From assembly GCA_038238245.1 (NCBI GenBank), contig JBBRXX010000024.1, positions 1 to 64,000 on the forward strand: a stretch of 64,000 nt of DNA, written 5' to 3'. Of the stretch, positions 17,713-26,085 are shown piece after piece; the first letter of the stretch is position 1; each line of letters starts with the position of its first letter. Made by a program: the position numbers and the translations under genes. Origin of the DNA: DASQHW01 sp038238245 (GTDB lineage Bacteria; Actinomycetota; Acidimicrobiia; IMCC26256; PALSA-610). Under the pieces are notes generated by a model. The model was given only the letters and a program-made list of their open reading frames with translations, searched no databases and was not told the origin of the DNA.

Positions 17713-18843
17713 ATGGAAATCAGCCCCCGTGAGCTTCGTGACGTAGAGATCCGGGAGTCGCTCCGTGGTTACAACCGCGACGAGGTGAACGACCTCCTCG
17801 AGCGGGCGGCGGGCACCATCGAGGCCACCGCCGAGCGGCTCCAGCAGTTGACCGAACGACTCGCATCGGCCCAGAGCGAAGCGGGCCGGACGCGCGAGAC
17901 CGAAGACGTGTTGCACCGGACGCTCTTGCTGGCGCAACGGGCTGCGGACGAGGCGGTGGCCGAGGCGACCGTGAAAGCTCGCCAGTTGCTCGACGACGCC
18001 GACATCCAGTCGCGGCGTCTCGTCGCCGAAGGTGAGTCGGACGCCCGGCGCAAGGGTGAGGCCGAGCGCCGCCGGCTCGAAGAGGAGATCCTCGACCTCG
18101 CGGGACGCCGCGAGTCGTTGCTCGCCGACGTCGAGGCGCTCACGCGGTTCGAGTCCGAGTACCGCGAGCGCATGGCGCGCGCCCTCGAAGCCGATCTCTC
18201 CGCGTTGCGCGCGCGCCCGACGACCGCGCCGGGAACGCGTCCGGAGCCCTCGGAGATCGAGATGCCGAGCGGGAACCAACAGGGCGCGCGCCAGGACGCA
18301 CCGCCGGCCGCGTCCATGCCGAAGCCCGCGAATGCGCCGCCGCCCGCGCCGAACGTCATGCCGCCGGCACCCGCGGCTGCCGCGCCTCCCGCGATGCCCG
18401 ACAAGAACATGGCCGCGAGCGCGAGCCCCCCGGGCGCGCGCACCGGCGCGAACATGGGCACGCACGAAGTCGATGTGCGCACGCTGTTCGAACAGTCGAG
18501 GAACGCGGCGCCACCGTCGCCCAACGCCGGCCCGCCGAACTCGGGCCCACCCAACGCAGGCCCACCCAACGCGATGCAGGCCCCGCCCGAGCAACCGCCC
18601 GTGAGGCCGATCGCGAAGCCTCCGCAACAGGGCGCGCCCGGTCCGATCGACTTGCTCGGCAACGACGGTCGCGACGCGGACGTGCTGGACGACGACGCGT
18701 TCTTTGCGACGTTGCGGGACGCGGTGCACGACGAAGCGCCGCTCGGGCCGCGCGATGACGACGACGCTGCCGGCGATCAGCGCTTCTTCGACCAGGACGC
18801 CGACCGGGGGACCTTCCGCGACGTGTTCCGTCGCCGCCGCTGA
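17713..18843 (+). CDS. divIVA: DivIVA domain protein (Wag31-like)
   Basis: Polar or septal coiled-coil scaffold. The N-terminal lipid-binding domain is recognisable (ISPRELRDVEIRESLRGYNRDEVNDLL, quoted in two parts: ISPRELRDVEIRE and SLRGYNRDEVNDLL). A long charged coiled coil then runs to about residue 165. The second half is unusual: about 130 residues rich in Pro, Ala and Asn with PPNAGPPNSGPP-type repeats, ending in an acidic segment and DVFRRRR. At 376 residues it is longer than Wag31 (about 260). It ends 16 bases from the convergent ileS. Polar growth control is known for the family, but the role here is inferred. Confidence 0.9.
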   Translation: MEISPRELRDVEIRESLRGYNRDEVNDLLERAAGTIEATAERLQQLTERLASAQSEAGRTRETEDVLHRTLLLAQRAADEAVAEATVKARQLLDDADIQSRRLVAEGESDARRKGEAERRRLEEEILDLAGRRESLLADVEALTRFESEYRERMARALEADLSALRARPTTAPGTRPEPSEIEMPSGNQQGARQDAPPAASMPKPANAPPPAPNVMPPAPAAAAPPAMPDKNMAASASPPGARTGANMGTHEVDVRTLFEQSRNAAPPSPNAGPPNSGPPNAGPPNAMQAPPEQPPVRPIAKPPQQGAPGPIDLLGNDGRDADVLDDDAFFATLRDAVHDEAPLGPRDDDDAAGDQRFFDQDADRGTFRDVFRRRR

Positions 18844-18859
18844 GGGGACGCGCCCGCCG

Positions 18860-21800
18860 TCAGGCCCGCTGGAGCTCGGCATGGACGGGTTCGCCGTCGA
18901 CGACGGCGTTGCCTGCACCCGCCGGGGGCTCGCCCTCGTCGATGTCGAAGTCGGTCGCCAGCACCTCGGCCATGATCCAGGCCAGGTGCCGGCCGGCGGC
19001 GCCCGCGACGCGCGTGGGCGCCCCGAGCTTGACGGTGATGCGGTCGGCGAGCGCGAACCCGTTGGCCTTGCGCAGTTCGTTGAGCGCGCGGATCAGCTCC
19101 CGGGCCAGCCCCTCGGCGCGCAGGTCGTCGTCCAGCGTGAGGTCGAGCGCGACCGCGTGTGGACCGTCCTGCGCGAGCGTCAGGTCCTCGTGCTGCTCGG
19201 CGCGGATCTCGACGTCGCCGGGTGCGAGCGTCACCGACGCGCCGTCGACGTCGAGCGTGTAGCTCCCGCCCTCGTCGAACGCGCGCCGCACGACCGATCC
19301 GTCGACGTGCTCGAGCAACTCCTTCACCCGCGGCACGCTCTTGCCGAGTCTCGGTCCGAGCGCTTTGAAGTTCGGCACGACGCGATACGACAGCAGACCC
19401 TCGAGCGACGCAACGACTTCGAAGCGTTTCACGTTCAGCTCGTCCGCGATCTCGTGCACGACTTCCTCGCGGAGTTGCTCGCCGGCGGTCATCAGCGCGA
19501 TTGCGCGGGGCAACGGTTGCCGCACGCCGACCCGCGCGTCGGCGCGCGCGGCGCGTCCCAGCGACACCAACGTGCGCGCCAGCGCGATCTCGGCTTCGAG
19601 CGCGTCGTCGATCGCGGCCTCGTCGTAGACAGGCCAGTCCGTGAGGTGCACGGAATCGTCGGAGTCCGCGAGGTTCAGGTACATCTCGTCGCTCACGAAC
19701 GGACAGAAGGGCGCCAGCAGCTGGGAGAGCACGCTGAGCACGCGGTGCAGCGTCGCGTGGGCGGCGGGATCGGACGACTTCCAGAACCGCGGCCGTGAGC
19801 GCCGCACATACCAATTGGAGAGGTCGTCGACGAGGGCGGCCAGGGCCTGGGCGCCGCCCAGCGCGTCGAAGTGCTCCAGCGACTCCGTCACCGTCCGCAC
19901 GGTGCGGTGGAGCCGGGACGTGATCCAGCGATCGAGCACGTGTTCCTGGTCGCGCTCGCTCCGTTGCGCTTCGCTCGCCGCACCACGACTCGGGCGCCAC
20001 CCGTCGATGTTCGCGTACGTGACGAAGAACGAGTACGTGTTCCACAGCGTCAGCAGGAACTGCCGCGTCGACTCGTCGATGCCCTCGAGCGAGACCCGCT
20101 TCGGTGTCCACGGCGAACCCGACGAGAACATGTACCAGCGCAGCGCGTCGGCGCCCCGCGAGGCGAGCACGGGCACCGGGTCGGTGACGTTGCCGCGCGA
20201 CTTCGACATCTTGGCGCCGTGCTTGTCGACGAGCAGCGCCAGGCACACCACGTTCCGGTACGGCGTCTTTCCGAACACGAGCGTGTTGACCGCGAGCAGG
20301 GAGTAGAACCACCCGCGCGTCTGGTCGATCGCCTCGCAGATGAAATCGGCGGGGAACCGCGACGCGAACACCGACTGGTTCTCGAACGGATAGTGGAATT
20401 GCGCGGCCGGCATCGAGCCCGAGTCGAACCACGCGTCGAGCACCGGCTCCACGCGGTACGCAACGCCGGAGCCGCACGCCGGGCAGCTGATCGCCACGTC
20501 GTCGACGAACGGCCGGTGGAGATCCATGCCCGTGAGATCGCGATCCGACAGCGCGGAGAGCTCGGCGACCGATCCGACACAGGTGTCGTGCCGGCAGTCG
20601 TGACACCGCCATACCGGGATCGGGGTGCCCCAGTAGCGATCCCGGGAGAGCGCCCAGTCGACGTTGTTCTCGAGCCAGTCGCCGAAGCGGCCGTGCTTGA
20701 TGTGGTCCGGGTACCAATTGATCGTCTCGTTCTCGCGGAGCAGCTCCTGCTTGTGCGCCGACGTTGCCGCGAACCAGGTGGGTTTGGCCCAATAGATCAA
20801 CGGCGTGTCGCAGCGCCAGCAGTGCGGGTACGAGTGCGTGTATTCAACGGCCTTTACGAGCCTGCCGCTCGTGCTGAGCGCGTCGATCAGCGCAGGGTCG
20901 GCGTCCTTCACGAACTTGCCCGCGTACGGGGGCCCGACTGCGTCGACGAAGCGGGCCGCGTCGTTCACCGGGTTGACGATCGGCAGCCCCTCGCGCTCAC
21001 CGATCTCGCGGTCGACCTCACCGAACGCGGGCGCGAGGTGCACGATCCCCGACCCGTCCTCGACGGTGACGAAGTCGTCGGCGACAACCGTGAAGGCTCG
21101 CTCGCCCTCGACCTCGATAAGCGAGAACGGCGGCTCGTACCGGGCGCCGACCAACTCGGAGACCGGGACGGCCGCGACCAAGGAAGCGTCGCCCAGCACA
21201 TCGCCGACACGGTCGCGTGCCATCACGAGGTCGCGCCCGCCGTCGGGTGCGTTCACGCGCACGTACTCGATGTGCGGGCCGACGGCCGCGCCCGTGTTCG
21301 ACGGCAGCGTCCACGGCGTCGTCGTCCACACCAGCAAATCGACGTCGCGCCCGACGAGCGGGAATCGCACGTAGATCGACGGCTCGGTGATGTCGCGATA
21401 GGCGCCGGGCTGGCCGAGCTCGTGCGACGACAGCGCGGTACCGCAGCGTCCGCAGTACGGCACCACCTTGAAGCCTTCGTAGATCGCGTTCGCGTCCCAC
21501 ATCTGGCGGAACAGCCACCACACACTCTCGATGTACTCGTCGGACATCGTCCAGTACGCGCCGGCGGTGTCGAGCCACATCCCGATACGCGACGTGAGCG
21601 ACTGCCAGTCCTCGACGTACCGCTGCACCGACGCGCGGCACTGCGCGTTGAATCGCTCGATGCCGTAGTCCTCGATCTCGTGCTTTCCCGAGAAGCCGAG
21701 CTCCTTTTCGACCTCGACCTCGACGGGCAACCCATGACAGTCCCAGCCGCCCTTGCGCCCGACGTGCTTGCCGCGCATCGTGTGGAAGCGGGGATAGATG

Positions 21801-22009
21801 TCCTTGAACAGACGAGCCCATACGTGGTGGATGCCCGGTCTGCCGTTGGCGGTCGGCGGCCCCTCGTAGAACACCCACTCCGGAGCGCCGTGCCGGCGGC
21901 GCAACGACTCCCCGAAGACGTCGTGTTCCCGCCAGCGGGCGAGCACCTCGTGCTCGAGCGCGACGAGGTCGAACGAGGACTCCACCGGACGGAACATCTG
22001 TGCGGGCAT
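18860..22009 (-). CDS. ileS: Isoleucyl-tRNA synthetase, type II (eukaryote/archaea-like)
   Basis: Charges tRNA-Ile. The HIGH motif appears in the variant form PTANGRPGIHHV, followed by RKGGWDCHGLPVEVEVEK, and the KMSKS motif is intact (AKMSKSRGNVTDP). The N-terminal signature, the total of about 1049 residues and a C-terminal domain that ends without the Cys4 zinc finger of E. coli-type enzymes place it in the type II group, which in other bacteria is tolerant of mupirocin. ATG at 22009 gives the family start (MFRPVESSFDLVALEHEVL). It points toward divIVA and is divergent from the L,D-transpeptidase gene. Confidence 0.96.
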   Translation of the reverse strand: MPAQMFRPVESSFDLVALEHEVLARWREHDVFGESLRRRHGAPEWVFYEGPPTANGRPGIHHVWARLFKDIYPRFHTMRGKHVGRKGGWDCHGLPVEVEVEKELGFSGKHEIEDYGIERFNAQCRASVQRYVEDWQSLTSRIGMWLDTAGAYWTMSDEYIESVWWLFRQMWDANAIYEGFKVVPYCGRCGTALSSHELGQPGAYRDITEPSIYVRFPLVGRDVDLLVWTTTPWTLPSNTGAAVGPHIEYVRVNAPDGGRDLVMARDRVGDVLGDASLVAAVPVSELVGARYEPPFSLIEVEGERAFTVVADDFVTVEDGSGIVHLAPAFGEVDREIGEREGLPIVNPVNDAARFVDAVGPPYAGKFVKDADPALIDALSTSGRLVKAVEYTHSYPHCWRCDTPLIYWAKPTWFAATSAHKQELLRENETINWYPDHIKHGRFGDWLENNVDWALSRDRYWGTPIPVWRCHDCRHDTCVGSVAELSALSDRDLTGMDLHRPFVDDVAISCPACGSGVAYRVEPVLDAWFDSGSMPAAQFHYPFENQSVFASRFPADFICEAIDQTRGWFYSLLAVNTLVFGKTPYRNVVCLALLVDKHGAKMSKSRGNVTDPVPVLASRGADALRWYMFSSGSPWTPKRVSLEGIDESTRQFLLTLWNTYSFFVTYANIDGWRPSRGAASEAQRSERDQEHVLDRWITSRLHRTVRTVTESLEHFDALGGAQALAALVDDLSNWYVRRSRPRFWKSSDPAAHATLHRVLSVLSQLLAPFCPFVSDEMYLNLADSDDSVHLTDWPVYDEAAIDDALEAEIALARTLVSLGRAARADARVGVRQPLPRAIALMTAGEQLREEVVHEIADELNVKRFEVVASLEGLLSYRVVPNFKALGPRLGKSVPRVKELLEHVDGSVVRRAFDEGGSYTLDVDGASVTLAPGDVEIRAEQHEDLTLAQDGPHAVALDLTLDDDLRAEGLARELIRALNELRKANGFALADRITVKLGAPTRVAGAAGRHLAWIMAEVLATDFDIDEGEPPAGAGNAVVDGEPVHAELQRA

Positions 22010-22018
22010 TGAACGGCC

Positions 22019-22024
22019 ACGATA
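22019..22024 (-). promoter_or_regulatory. -10 box for ileS (near-leaderless)
   Basis: On the minus strand TATCGT stands 9 bases before the ileS ATG. It fits TANNNT, and it shares a 64-base divergent region with the box of the next gene. Confidence 0.4.
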
Positions 22025-22060
22025 CCGGCGCCCACCTGAAGTATCGGGGCCCATTGCGGC

Positions 22061-22066
22061 TAGTCT
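22061..22066 (+). promoter_or_regulatory. -10 box for a leaderless L,D-transpeptidase transcript
   Basis: TAGTCT ends 7 bases before ATG 22074. No Shine-Dalgarno sequence is visible between the box and the start. Confidence 0.5.
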
Positions 22067-22073
22067 CGGCCAG

Positions 22074-23561
22074 ATGCTCCGACGCCAGGCGCGTGCGCGC
22101 GCGGCCCTCTGCACGCTGCTCGTCGCGGCAACTACATGCGTCGGCCTCGGCATCTCCACCACGCCGGCGGCCGCCGCGGCGACCCACGACGACACCGTGT
22201 ACGCGTTCGGCGCCGCGCGCTTCCGCGGCTCGACGCAGGGCATGGCCCTCAACCGCCCGATCGTCGCGATGGCCAGCACGGCCAGCGGCAAGGGCTACTG
22301 GCTCGTCGCCGACGACGGCGGCGTGTTCGGCTTCCACGCGAAGTTCTACGGCAGTCTCGGCGGCCGGCCGTTGAACGCGCCGATCGTCGGCATGGCCGCG
22401 ACATCAACCGGCCACGGGTACTGGCTCGTCGCGGCGGACGGCGGCGTGTTCGCCTTCGGGGACGCGCGCTTCCACGGCAGCATGGGCGGCATCCCGCTGA
22501 CCGCGCCGGTGAAGTCGATCATCCGGGGGCCGGGGAGCAAGGGCTACTGGCTCTACGCGGCCGACGGCGGGGTGTTCTCGTTCGGCTCCGCCCGCTTCCA
22601 CGGCTCGACGGGCGGAATCCGCCTGAACGCGCCGGTGGTCGGCATGGCATCGACGCGCGGTGGTCGCGGCTACTGGCTCGTGGCCTCCGACGGCGGCGTG
22701 TTCACGTTCGGCGCCGCGAGCTTCAAGGGGTCGATGGGCGGCCGGCCGCTGTACGCGCCGGTGGTCGGCATGGCGCGCGAAGGCAGCGGCAACGGGTATT
22801 GGCTCGCCGGCTCGGACGGCGGCGTGTTCTCGTTCGGCTCGGCCAAGTTCAAAGGCAGCGCGTACGGCCTCGTGCCGCTGGGCCGCCACATCGCTGAGCT
22901 CGTCGGGATGCCGCACGGCAACGGCTACCGCATGCTGGCGGTGGACGACGTCCCGGTCGTCGAGCAGGTCGGGCCCGGTGCGTCGGGTTCGGCCGTGAGC
23001 AATCTCCAGAACCGCCTGGTGTCGCTCGGCTACTGGCTGCCGGGTGTGAACGGCGTGTACGACGATCTCACCCAACAGGCGGTGTACGCGTTCCAGAAGT
23101 GGCAGGGGCTCCCGCGCACGGGAACCGTCGACGCGCCGACACAAGCCGCGTTCATGAGCGCGCAACGACCGCGGCCCCGGTCCACGAGCGGCTACGTCGT
23201 CGAGATCGACAAGACGCGTCAGGTGATGATGATCACCAACAACGGCACCGCGACGTGGACATTCAACATCTCTTCGGGCTCGGACCATCCCTACGTGGAA
23301 GGCAGCAACAGCGGCAGTGCCCACACGCCCGAGGGCGTGTTCACCCTCATCCGCCAGGTCGACGGACCCGACCACGGACCGCTCGGCACCCTCTGGCGTC
23401 CCAAGTACTTCACGTGGCAGGGCCACGCCATCCACGGCTACACGAGCGTGCCGCCGTATCCCGCGTCGCACGGATGCGTGCGCGTGTCGAACACCGCGAT
23501 GAACTGGTTGTGGGCCAGCAACACCCTGCCCCTCGGCACAACCGTCTGGGTCTACATCTAA
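22074..23561 (+). CDS. Secreted L,D-transpeptidase with propeller-like repeats and a peptidoglycan-binding domain
   Basis: A signal peptide (residues 1-36, ending PAAAAA) leads to repeats with a 41-43-residue period. The GYW/GYR anchors fall at residues 74, 115, 157, 199, 241 and 284; each repeat reads roughly GYWLVAxDGGVFxFG, then FxGSxGG and LNAPVVGMA. A peptidoglycan-binding_1-like domain follows (about 303-358, SAVSNLQNRLVSLGYWLPGV). The end is a YkuD L,D-transpeptidase domain with HGYTS and SHGCVRVS, catalytic cysteine at about 468. It likely makes 3-3 cross-links or attaches proteins to peptidoglycan outside the membrane. The catalytic fold is secure; the role of the repeats is not known. 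Confidence 0.88.
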   Translation: MLRRQARARAALCTLLVAATTCVGLGISTTPAAAAATHDDTVYAFGAARFRGSTQGMALNRPIVAMASTASGKGYWLVADDGGVFGFHAKFYGSLGGRPLNAPIVGMAATSTGHGYWLVAADGGVFAFGDARFHGSMGGIPLTAPVKSIIRGPGSKGYWLYAADGGVFSFGSARFHGSTGGIRLNAPVVGMASTRGGRGYWLVASDGGVFTFGAASFKGSMGGRPLYAPVVGMAREGSGNGYWLAGSDGGVFSFGSAKFKGSAYGLVPLGRHIAELVGMPHGNGYRMLAVDDVPVVEQVGPGASGSAVSNLQNRLVSLGYWLPGVNGVYDDLTQQAVYAFQKWQGLPRTGTVDAPTQAAFMSAQRPRPRSTSGYVVEIDKTRQVMMITNNGTATWTFNISSGSDHPYVEGSNSGSAHTPEGVFTLIRQVDGPDHGPLGTLWRPKYFTWQGHAIHGYTSVPPYPASHGCVRVSNTAMNWLWASNTLPLGTTVWVYI

Positions 23562-23575
23562 CTTGGTCGCGCTCG

Positions 23576-23602
23576 CTGCGGGCCGGGATACCCGGCCCGC
23601 AG
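23576..23602 (+). terminator. 12-bp stem hairpin after the L,D-transpeptidase gene
   Basis: CTGCGGGCCGGG and its exact complement enclose the 3-base loop ATA, 15 bases after the stop codon. There is no run of T after it, so it would be a terminator of the U-less kind common in Actinobacteria, or an mRNA 3'-end protector. Confidence 0.6.
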
Positions 23603-23767
23603 TCGCTCGGCTGCTCCGGCGAGTTCGCTCCGGCTGTCGCCTCCGCTCACCGCGTCGTGCGGAGATCGCTGCGGTCGCCGGTGGTGTCACCGTCACCGCC
23701 GCGCGCATCCGGGACCTCGTGAGCCCGCGCGCCGGCGGGGATGACCGAAACGCCTGAGCCCCGGGGC

Positions 23768-23773
23768 TACACT
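23768..23773 (+). promoter_or_regulatory. -10 box TACACT overlapped by a palindrome
   Basis: TACACT shares its first base with the perfect palindrome AGCCCCGGGGCT (23757-23768). The predicted transcript would start near 23780, leaving a leader of about 100 bases before the DksA-like gene. The palindrome could be a repressor or activator site. Confidence 0.4.
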
Positions 23774-23781
23774 CCGGCGCC

Positions 23782-23851
23782 TTCCGGGGACCGTGCCCGG
23801 AAGTGCCCCCGGGGCGGCGATCTGGCCGACCGGGAAGCATCCGCCAGATCG
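23782..23851 (+). promoter_or_regulatory. Folded 5' leader with two hairpins
   Basis: Hairpin 1: TTCCGGG (23782-23788), 7-base loop, CCCGGAA (23796-23802). Hairpin 2: CGATCTGGC (23818-23826), 16-base loop, GCCAGATCG (23843-23851). Both stems are perfect. They lie between the likely transcription start and the ribosome site GGAGAGAAGC. No known riboswitch class is recognised. Confidence 0.4.
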
Positions 23852-23880
23852 AGCCCGGCGGCACCGGGCCGGAGAGAAGC

Positions 23881-24681
23881 ATGGCCAGTACCAAGAAGGC
23901 CAAGGGCAAGCCGTCCACCAAGAAGGTGGCCCCGGCGAAGAAGGTCGCGAAATCGGCCTCCAAGCAGGCGACGCCGGCCAAGAAGGCCGGGGGGGCCAAG
24001 AAAAAGGCCGCGGCATCGAAGGGCGCGGCGCGGGCGAAGGCGGTGCCCGCGAAGAAGACCGCGGCCAAGCCGAATGGCCCCAAGAAGAAGGCTGCGGTGC
24101 CGGCGAAGAAGGGCGCGCCCGCCAAGGTCCCGGCCGCGAAGAAGGGCGCGCCCCCGAAGAAGGCGTCCGCCGGAAAATCGGCGGCGAAGACCGTGGCGAC
24201 GAAGGCGAAGGCCGTCGTCAAGGCCCCCAAAGTCGTCGTCAAGCCGGCCAAGGCCGTCAAGGCGGCGCCGCCCCCGAAGCCGCCGCCCCCGAAGAAGCTC
24301 CCGCCGCCGCTCGCGCCGAGCACACTGGCGAAGCTGAAAGAGCGGCTCGAGGAGGAGCGCGGCCGGCACCTCCGCCAGGCCGAAGAGCTGCAGGCCGAGG
24401 CCGAGCAGCTGGCCAGCGAGCGCGAGCAGGGCGATACCCAGTTCGACGAGGAGTCGGGCGAGGGTGACACGGTCAGCGTCGAGCGCGAGCGCGACCTCGC
24501 CTTGTCGGCGAGCGCGCGCCAGACCGTCGACGACATCGAGCGCGCGCTGCAACGGATGCCCAAGGGCACCTACGGGCTGTGCGTGACGTGCGGTGATCGC
24601 ATCCCCGTCGCGCGTCTCGAAGTGATCCCGTGGGCCGAGCAGTGCGTGAAGTGCAAGGCTCGTGGCGAACGGCGGCGATAG
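23881..24681 (+). CDS. DksA/TraR-type zinc-finger protein with histone-H1-like N-terminal tail
   Basis: Residues 1 to about 140 are almost only Lys, Ala and Pro in repeats such as PAKKVAKSA and KKGAPAKVPAAKK, like bacterial H1-type nucleoid proteins. A coiled-coil stretch follows (about 145-190). The C-terminus is a TraR/DksA finger with cysteines at 234, 237, 255 and 258 (CVTC...CVKC) and RMPKGTYGLC. ATG 23881 is preferred, with GGAGAGAAGC directly before it. The finger implies contact with RNA polymerase and the tail implies nucleic-acid binding; both are inference. It overlaps lspA by 20 bases. Chromatin-associated regulation or an alternative role in ribosome or RNA binding are both possible. 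Confidence 0.82.
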   Translation: MASTKKAKGKPSTKKVAPAKKVAKSASKQATPAKKAGGAKKKAAASKGAARAKAVPAKKTAAKPNGPKKKAAVPAKKGAPAKVPAAKKGAPPKKASAGKSAAKTVATKAKAVVKAPKVVVKPAKAVKAAPPPKPPPPKKLPPPLAPSTLAKLKERLEEERGRHLRQAEELQAEAEQLASEREQGDTQFDEESGEGDTVSVERERDLALSASARQTVDDIERALQRMPKGTYGLCVTCGDRIPVARLEVIPWAEQCVKCKARGERRR

Positions 24682-25159
24682 CGCGGCCACATCCGAGGTA
24701 CGCGCGCGTCCTGTATGGGTCGTCGCCGCCGTCGGCGCGATCGTCGCGGTCGACCAGCTGACCAAGGCGTGGGCGGTGGCGACACTGGCCGACGGACCTG
24801 TGCACGTGTTCGGCGACACGGTGAAGTTCGAGCTGGCGCGCAACTCCGGGAGCGCGTTCAGTCGTTTCCAGGGATACACGCCCGTCCTCGCGATCCTGGC
24901 GATCGTGATCACGACGCTCATCGCGCGCGCCGTACGCCACGCGTCCGACCGGTGGGTGATCATCGGGCTCGTGCTCGTGCTCGGAGGCGCGCTCGGCAAC
25001 CTCACCGATCGATTCGCACGGTCGCCGGGGTTCCTCCGCGGTTACGTGGTCGACTTCGTCTCGGTCGGATGGTGGCCGCTGTTCAACGTCGCCGATTCGT
25101 GCGTGACCATCGGCGCGATCGTGCTCGTCATTCGGACGATGTTCGCCCGCGACCTGTGA
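24662..25159 (+). CDS. lspA: Lipoprotein signal peptidase LspA
   Basis: Membrane aspartyl protease that removes lipoprotein signal peptides after lipidation. There are four membrane segments. The two catalytic aspartates are in GNLTDR (D116) and FNVADS (D145), with the conserved DQLTK and NSGSAF motifs ahead. At 165 residues it is full length. GTG 24662 lies inside the 3' end of the preceding gene. A GTGA overlap joins it to rluD, the usual partner. Confidence 0.95.
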   Translation: MANGGDSAATSEVRARPVWVVAAVGAIVAVDQLTKAWAVATLADGPVHVFGDTVKFELARNSGSAFSRFQGYTPVLAILAIVITTLIARAVRHASDRWVIIGLVLVLGGALGNLTDRFARSPGFLRGYVVDFVSVGWWPLFNVADSCVTIGAIVLVIRTMFARDL

Positions 25160-26082
25160 CCGAGTCCTTCGTCGTGCCGGCCGCGCTCGGAGGGGAGCGC
25201 CTCGACCGGGCGGTGGCGTTGCTCACAGGTTGGCCGCGAGCCGCAGTCCAGACGCTGCTCGACGACAGAAGTGTGCTCGTCGACGGGCGCGCCGTCGCCA
25301 AGAGTCACCGGCTGCGCGAGGGCGCGGTCATCGAGCTGCTCGCCGAGCCGGAGCCCGACGCGCCGCCCGAGGCCGACCCGGCCGTCGAGCTCGACGTGCG
25401 CTACGCCGACGATGACGTCGTGGTCGTCTACAAGCCCGCCGACCTCGTCGTGCACCCCGGCGCCGGGCACGCGCGCGGCACGCTCGTCAACGGCTTGCTC
25501 GCCCGCTTCCCGGACATCGCGGCCGTCGGGGATCCGATGCGGCCCGGCATCGTGCACCGGCTCGATCGCGACACCAGCGGGCTGCTCGTCGCGGCCCGTT
25601 CTGCACGTGCGTACGACGCGCTGGTCGCCGCGCTCGCCGCGCACGAGATCGAGCGTCGCTATCTCGCGCTCGTGTGGGGCCGGCTCGCGTCGCCGCGCGG
25701 TCTCATCGACGCGCCGATCGGAAGGTCGGAGTCACGCCGCACGCGCATGGCGGTCCGTGAGGCCGGCAAACCCGCGCGCACGGAGTACGAGGTGCGCGCC
25801 GTGTACGACGATCCGGTCTGCTCGCTGCTTGTGTGCCGGCTCGAGACGGGGCGCACGCATCAGATCCGCGTGCACCTCGCGGCGATCGGACACCCGGTCG
25901 CGGGTGACGGGACCTACGGCGGTGCACGCGACCCGCTCCCGCTCGGCCGTCCATTCCTCCACGCGGCCGTTTTGGCGTTCGCGCATCCGGTCACCGCCGA
26001 GCAGCTGCGATTCGAGGAGGCACTCCCGATCGAGCTGCAGGCGGTGCTCGATCGCCTGGGCGCGAGCGACACGCCGGGGTGA
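25156..26082 (+). CDS. rluD: RluD-family 23S rRNA pseudouridine synthase
   Basis: Converts uridines in 23S rRNA (helix 69 in the type enzyme) to pseudouridine. An S4 RNA-binding domain (about 1-65) precedes the catalytic domain with HRLDRDTSGLL, catalytic Asp at residue 139, and RTHQIRVHL near residue 235. At 308 residues it is typical. GTG 25156 overlaps the lspA stop. The exact target uridines cannot be told from sequence. Confidence 0.94.
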   Translation: MTESFVVPAALGGERLDRAVALLTGWPRAAVQTLLDDRSVLVDGRAVAKSHRLREGAVIELLAEPEPDAPPEADPAVELDVRYADDDVVVVYKPADLVVHPGAGHARGTLVNGLLARFPDIAAVGDPMRPGIVHRLDRDTSGLLVAARSARAYDALVAALAAHEIERRYLALVWGRLASPRGLIDAPIGRSESRRTRMAVREAGKPARTEYEVRAVYDDPVCSLLVCRLETGRTHQIRVHLAAIGHPVAGDGTYGGARDPLPLGRPFLHAAVLAFAHPVTAEQLRFEEALPIELQAVLDRLGASDTPG

Positions 26083-26085
26083 CGA

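Larger units (their letters stand above)
23562..23880 (+). other. 319-base non-coding stretch between the L,D-transpeptidase and DksA-like genes
   Basis: I support no gene here. It holds a strong hairpin just after the stop (23576-23602), a plain GC-rich segment, a 12-base palindrome (23757-23768) abutting a TACACT box, and two further hairpins in the presumed leader of the next gene. Confidence 0.8.

Noticed and set aside
19871..22012. 713-codon open frame on the plus strand inside ileS
   Set aside because: The minus strand carries a complete IleRS with all motifs; the plus frame has no recognisable motif and a shadow-type composition.
23563..23757. 64-codon frame after the L,D-transpeptidase gene
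   Set aside because: It runs through the terminator-like hairpin, is Arg/Ala-rich and has no ribosome site; it looks like a chance frame.
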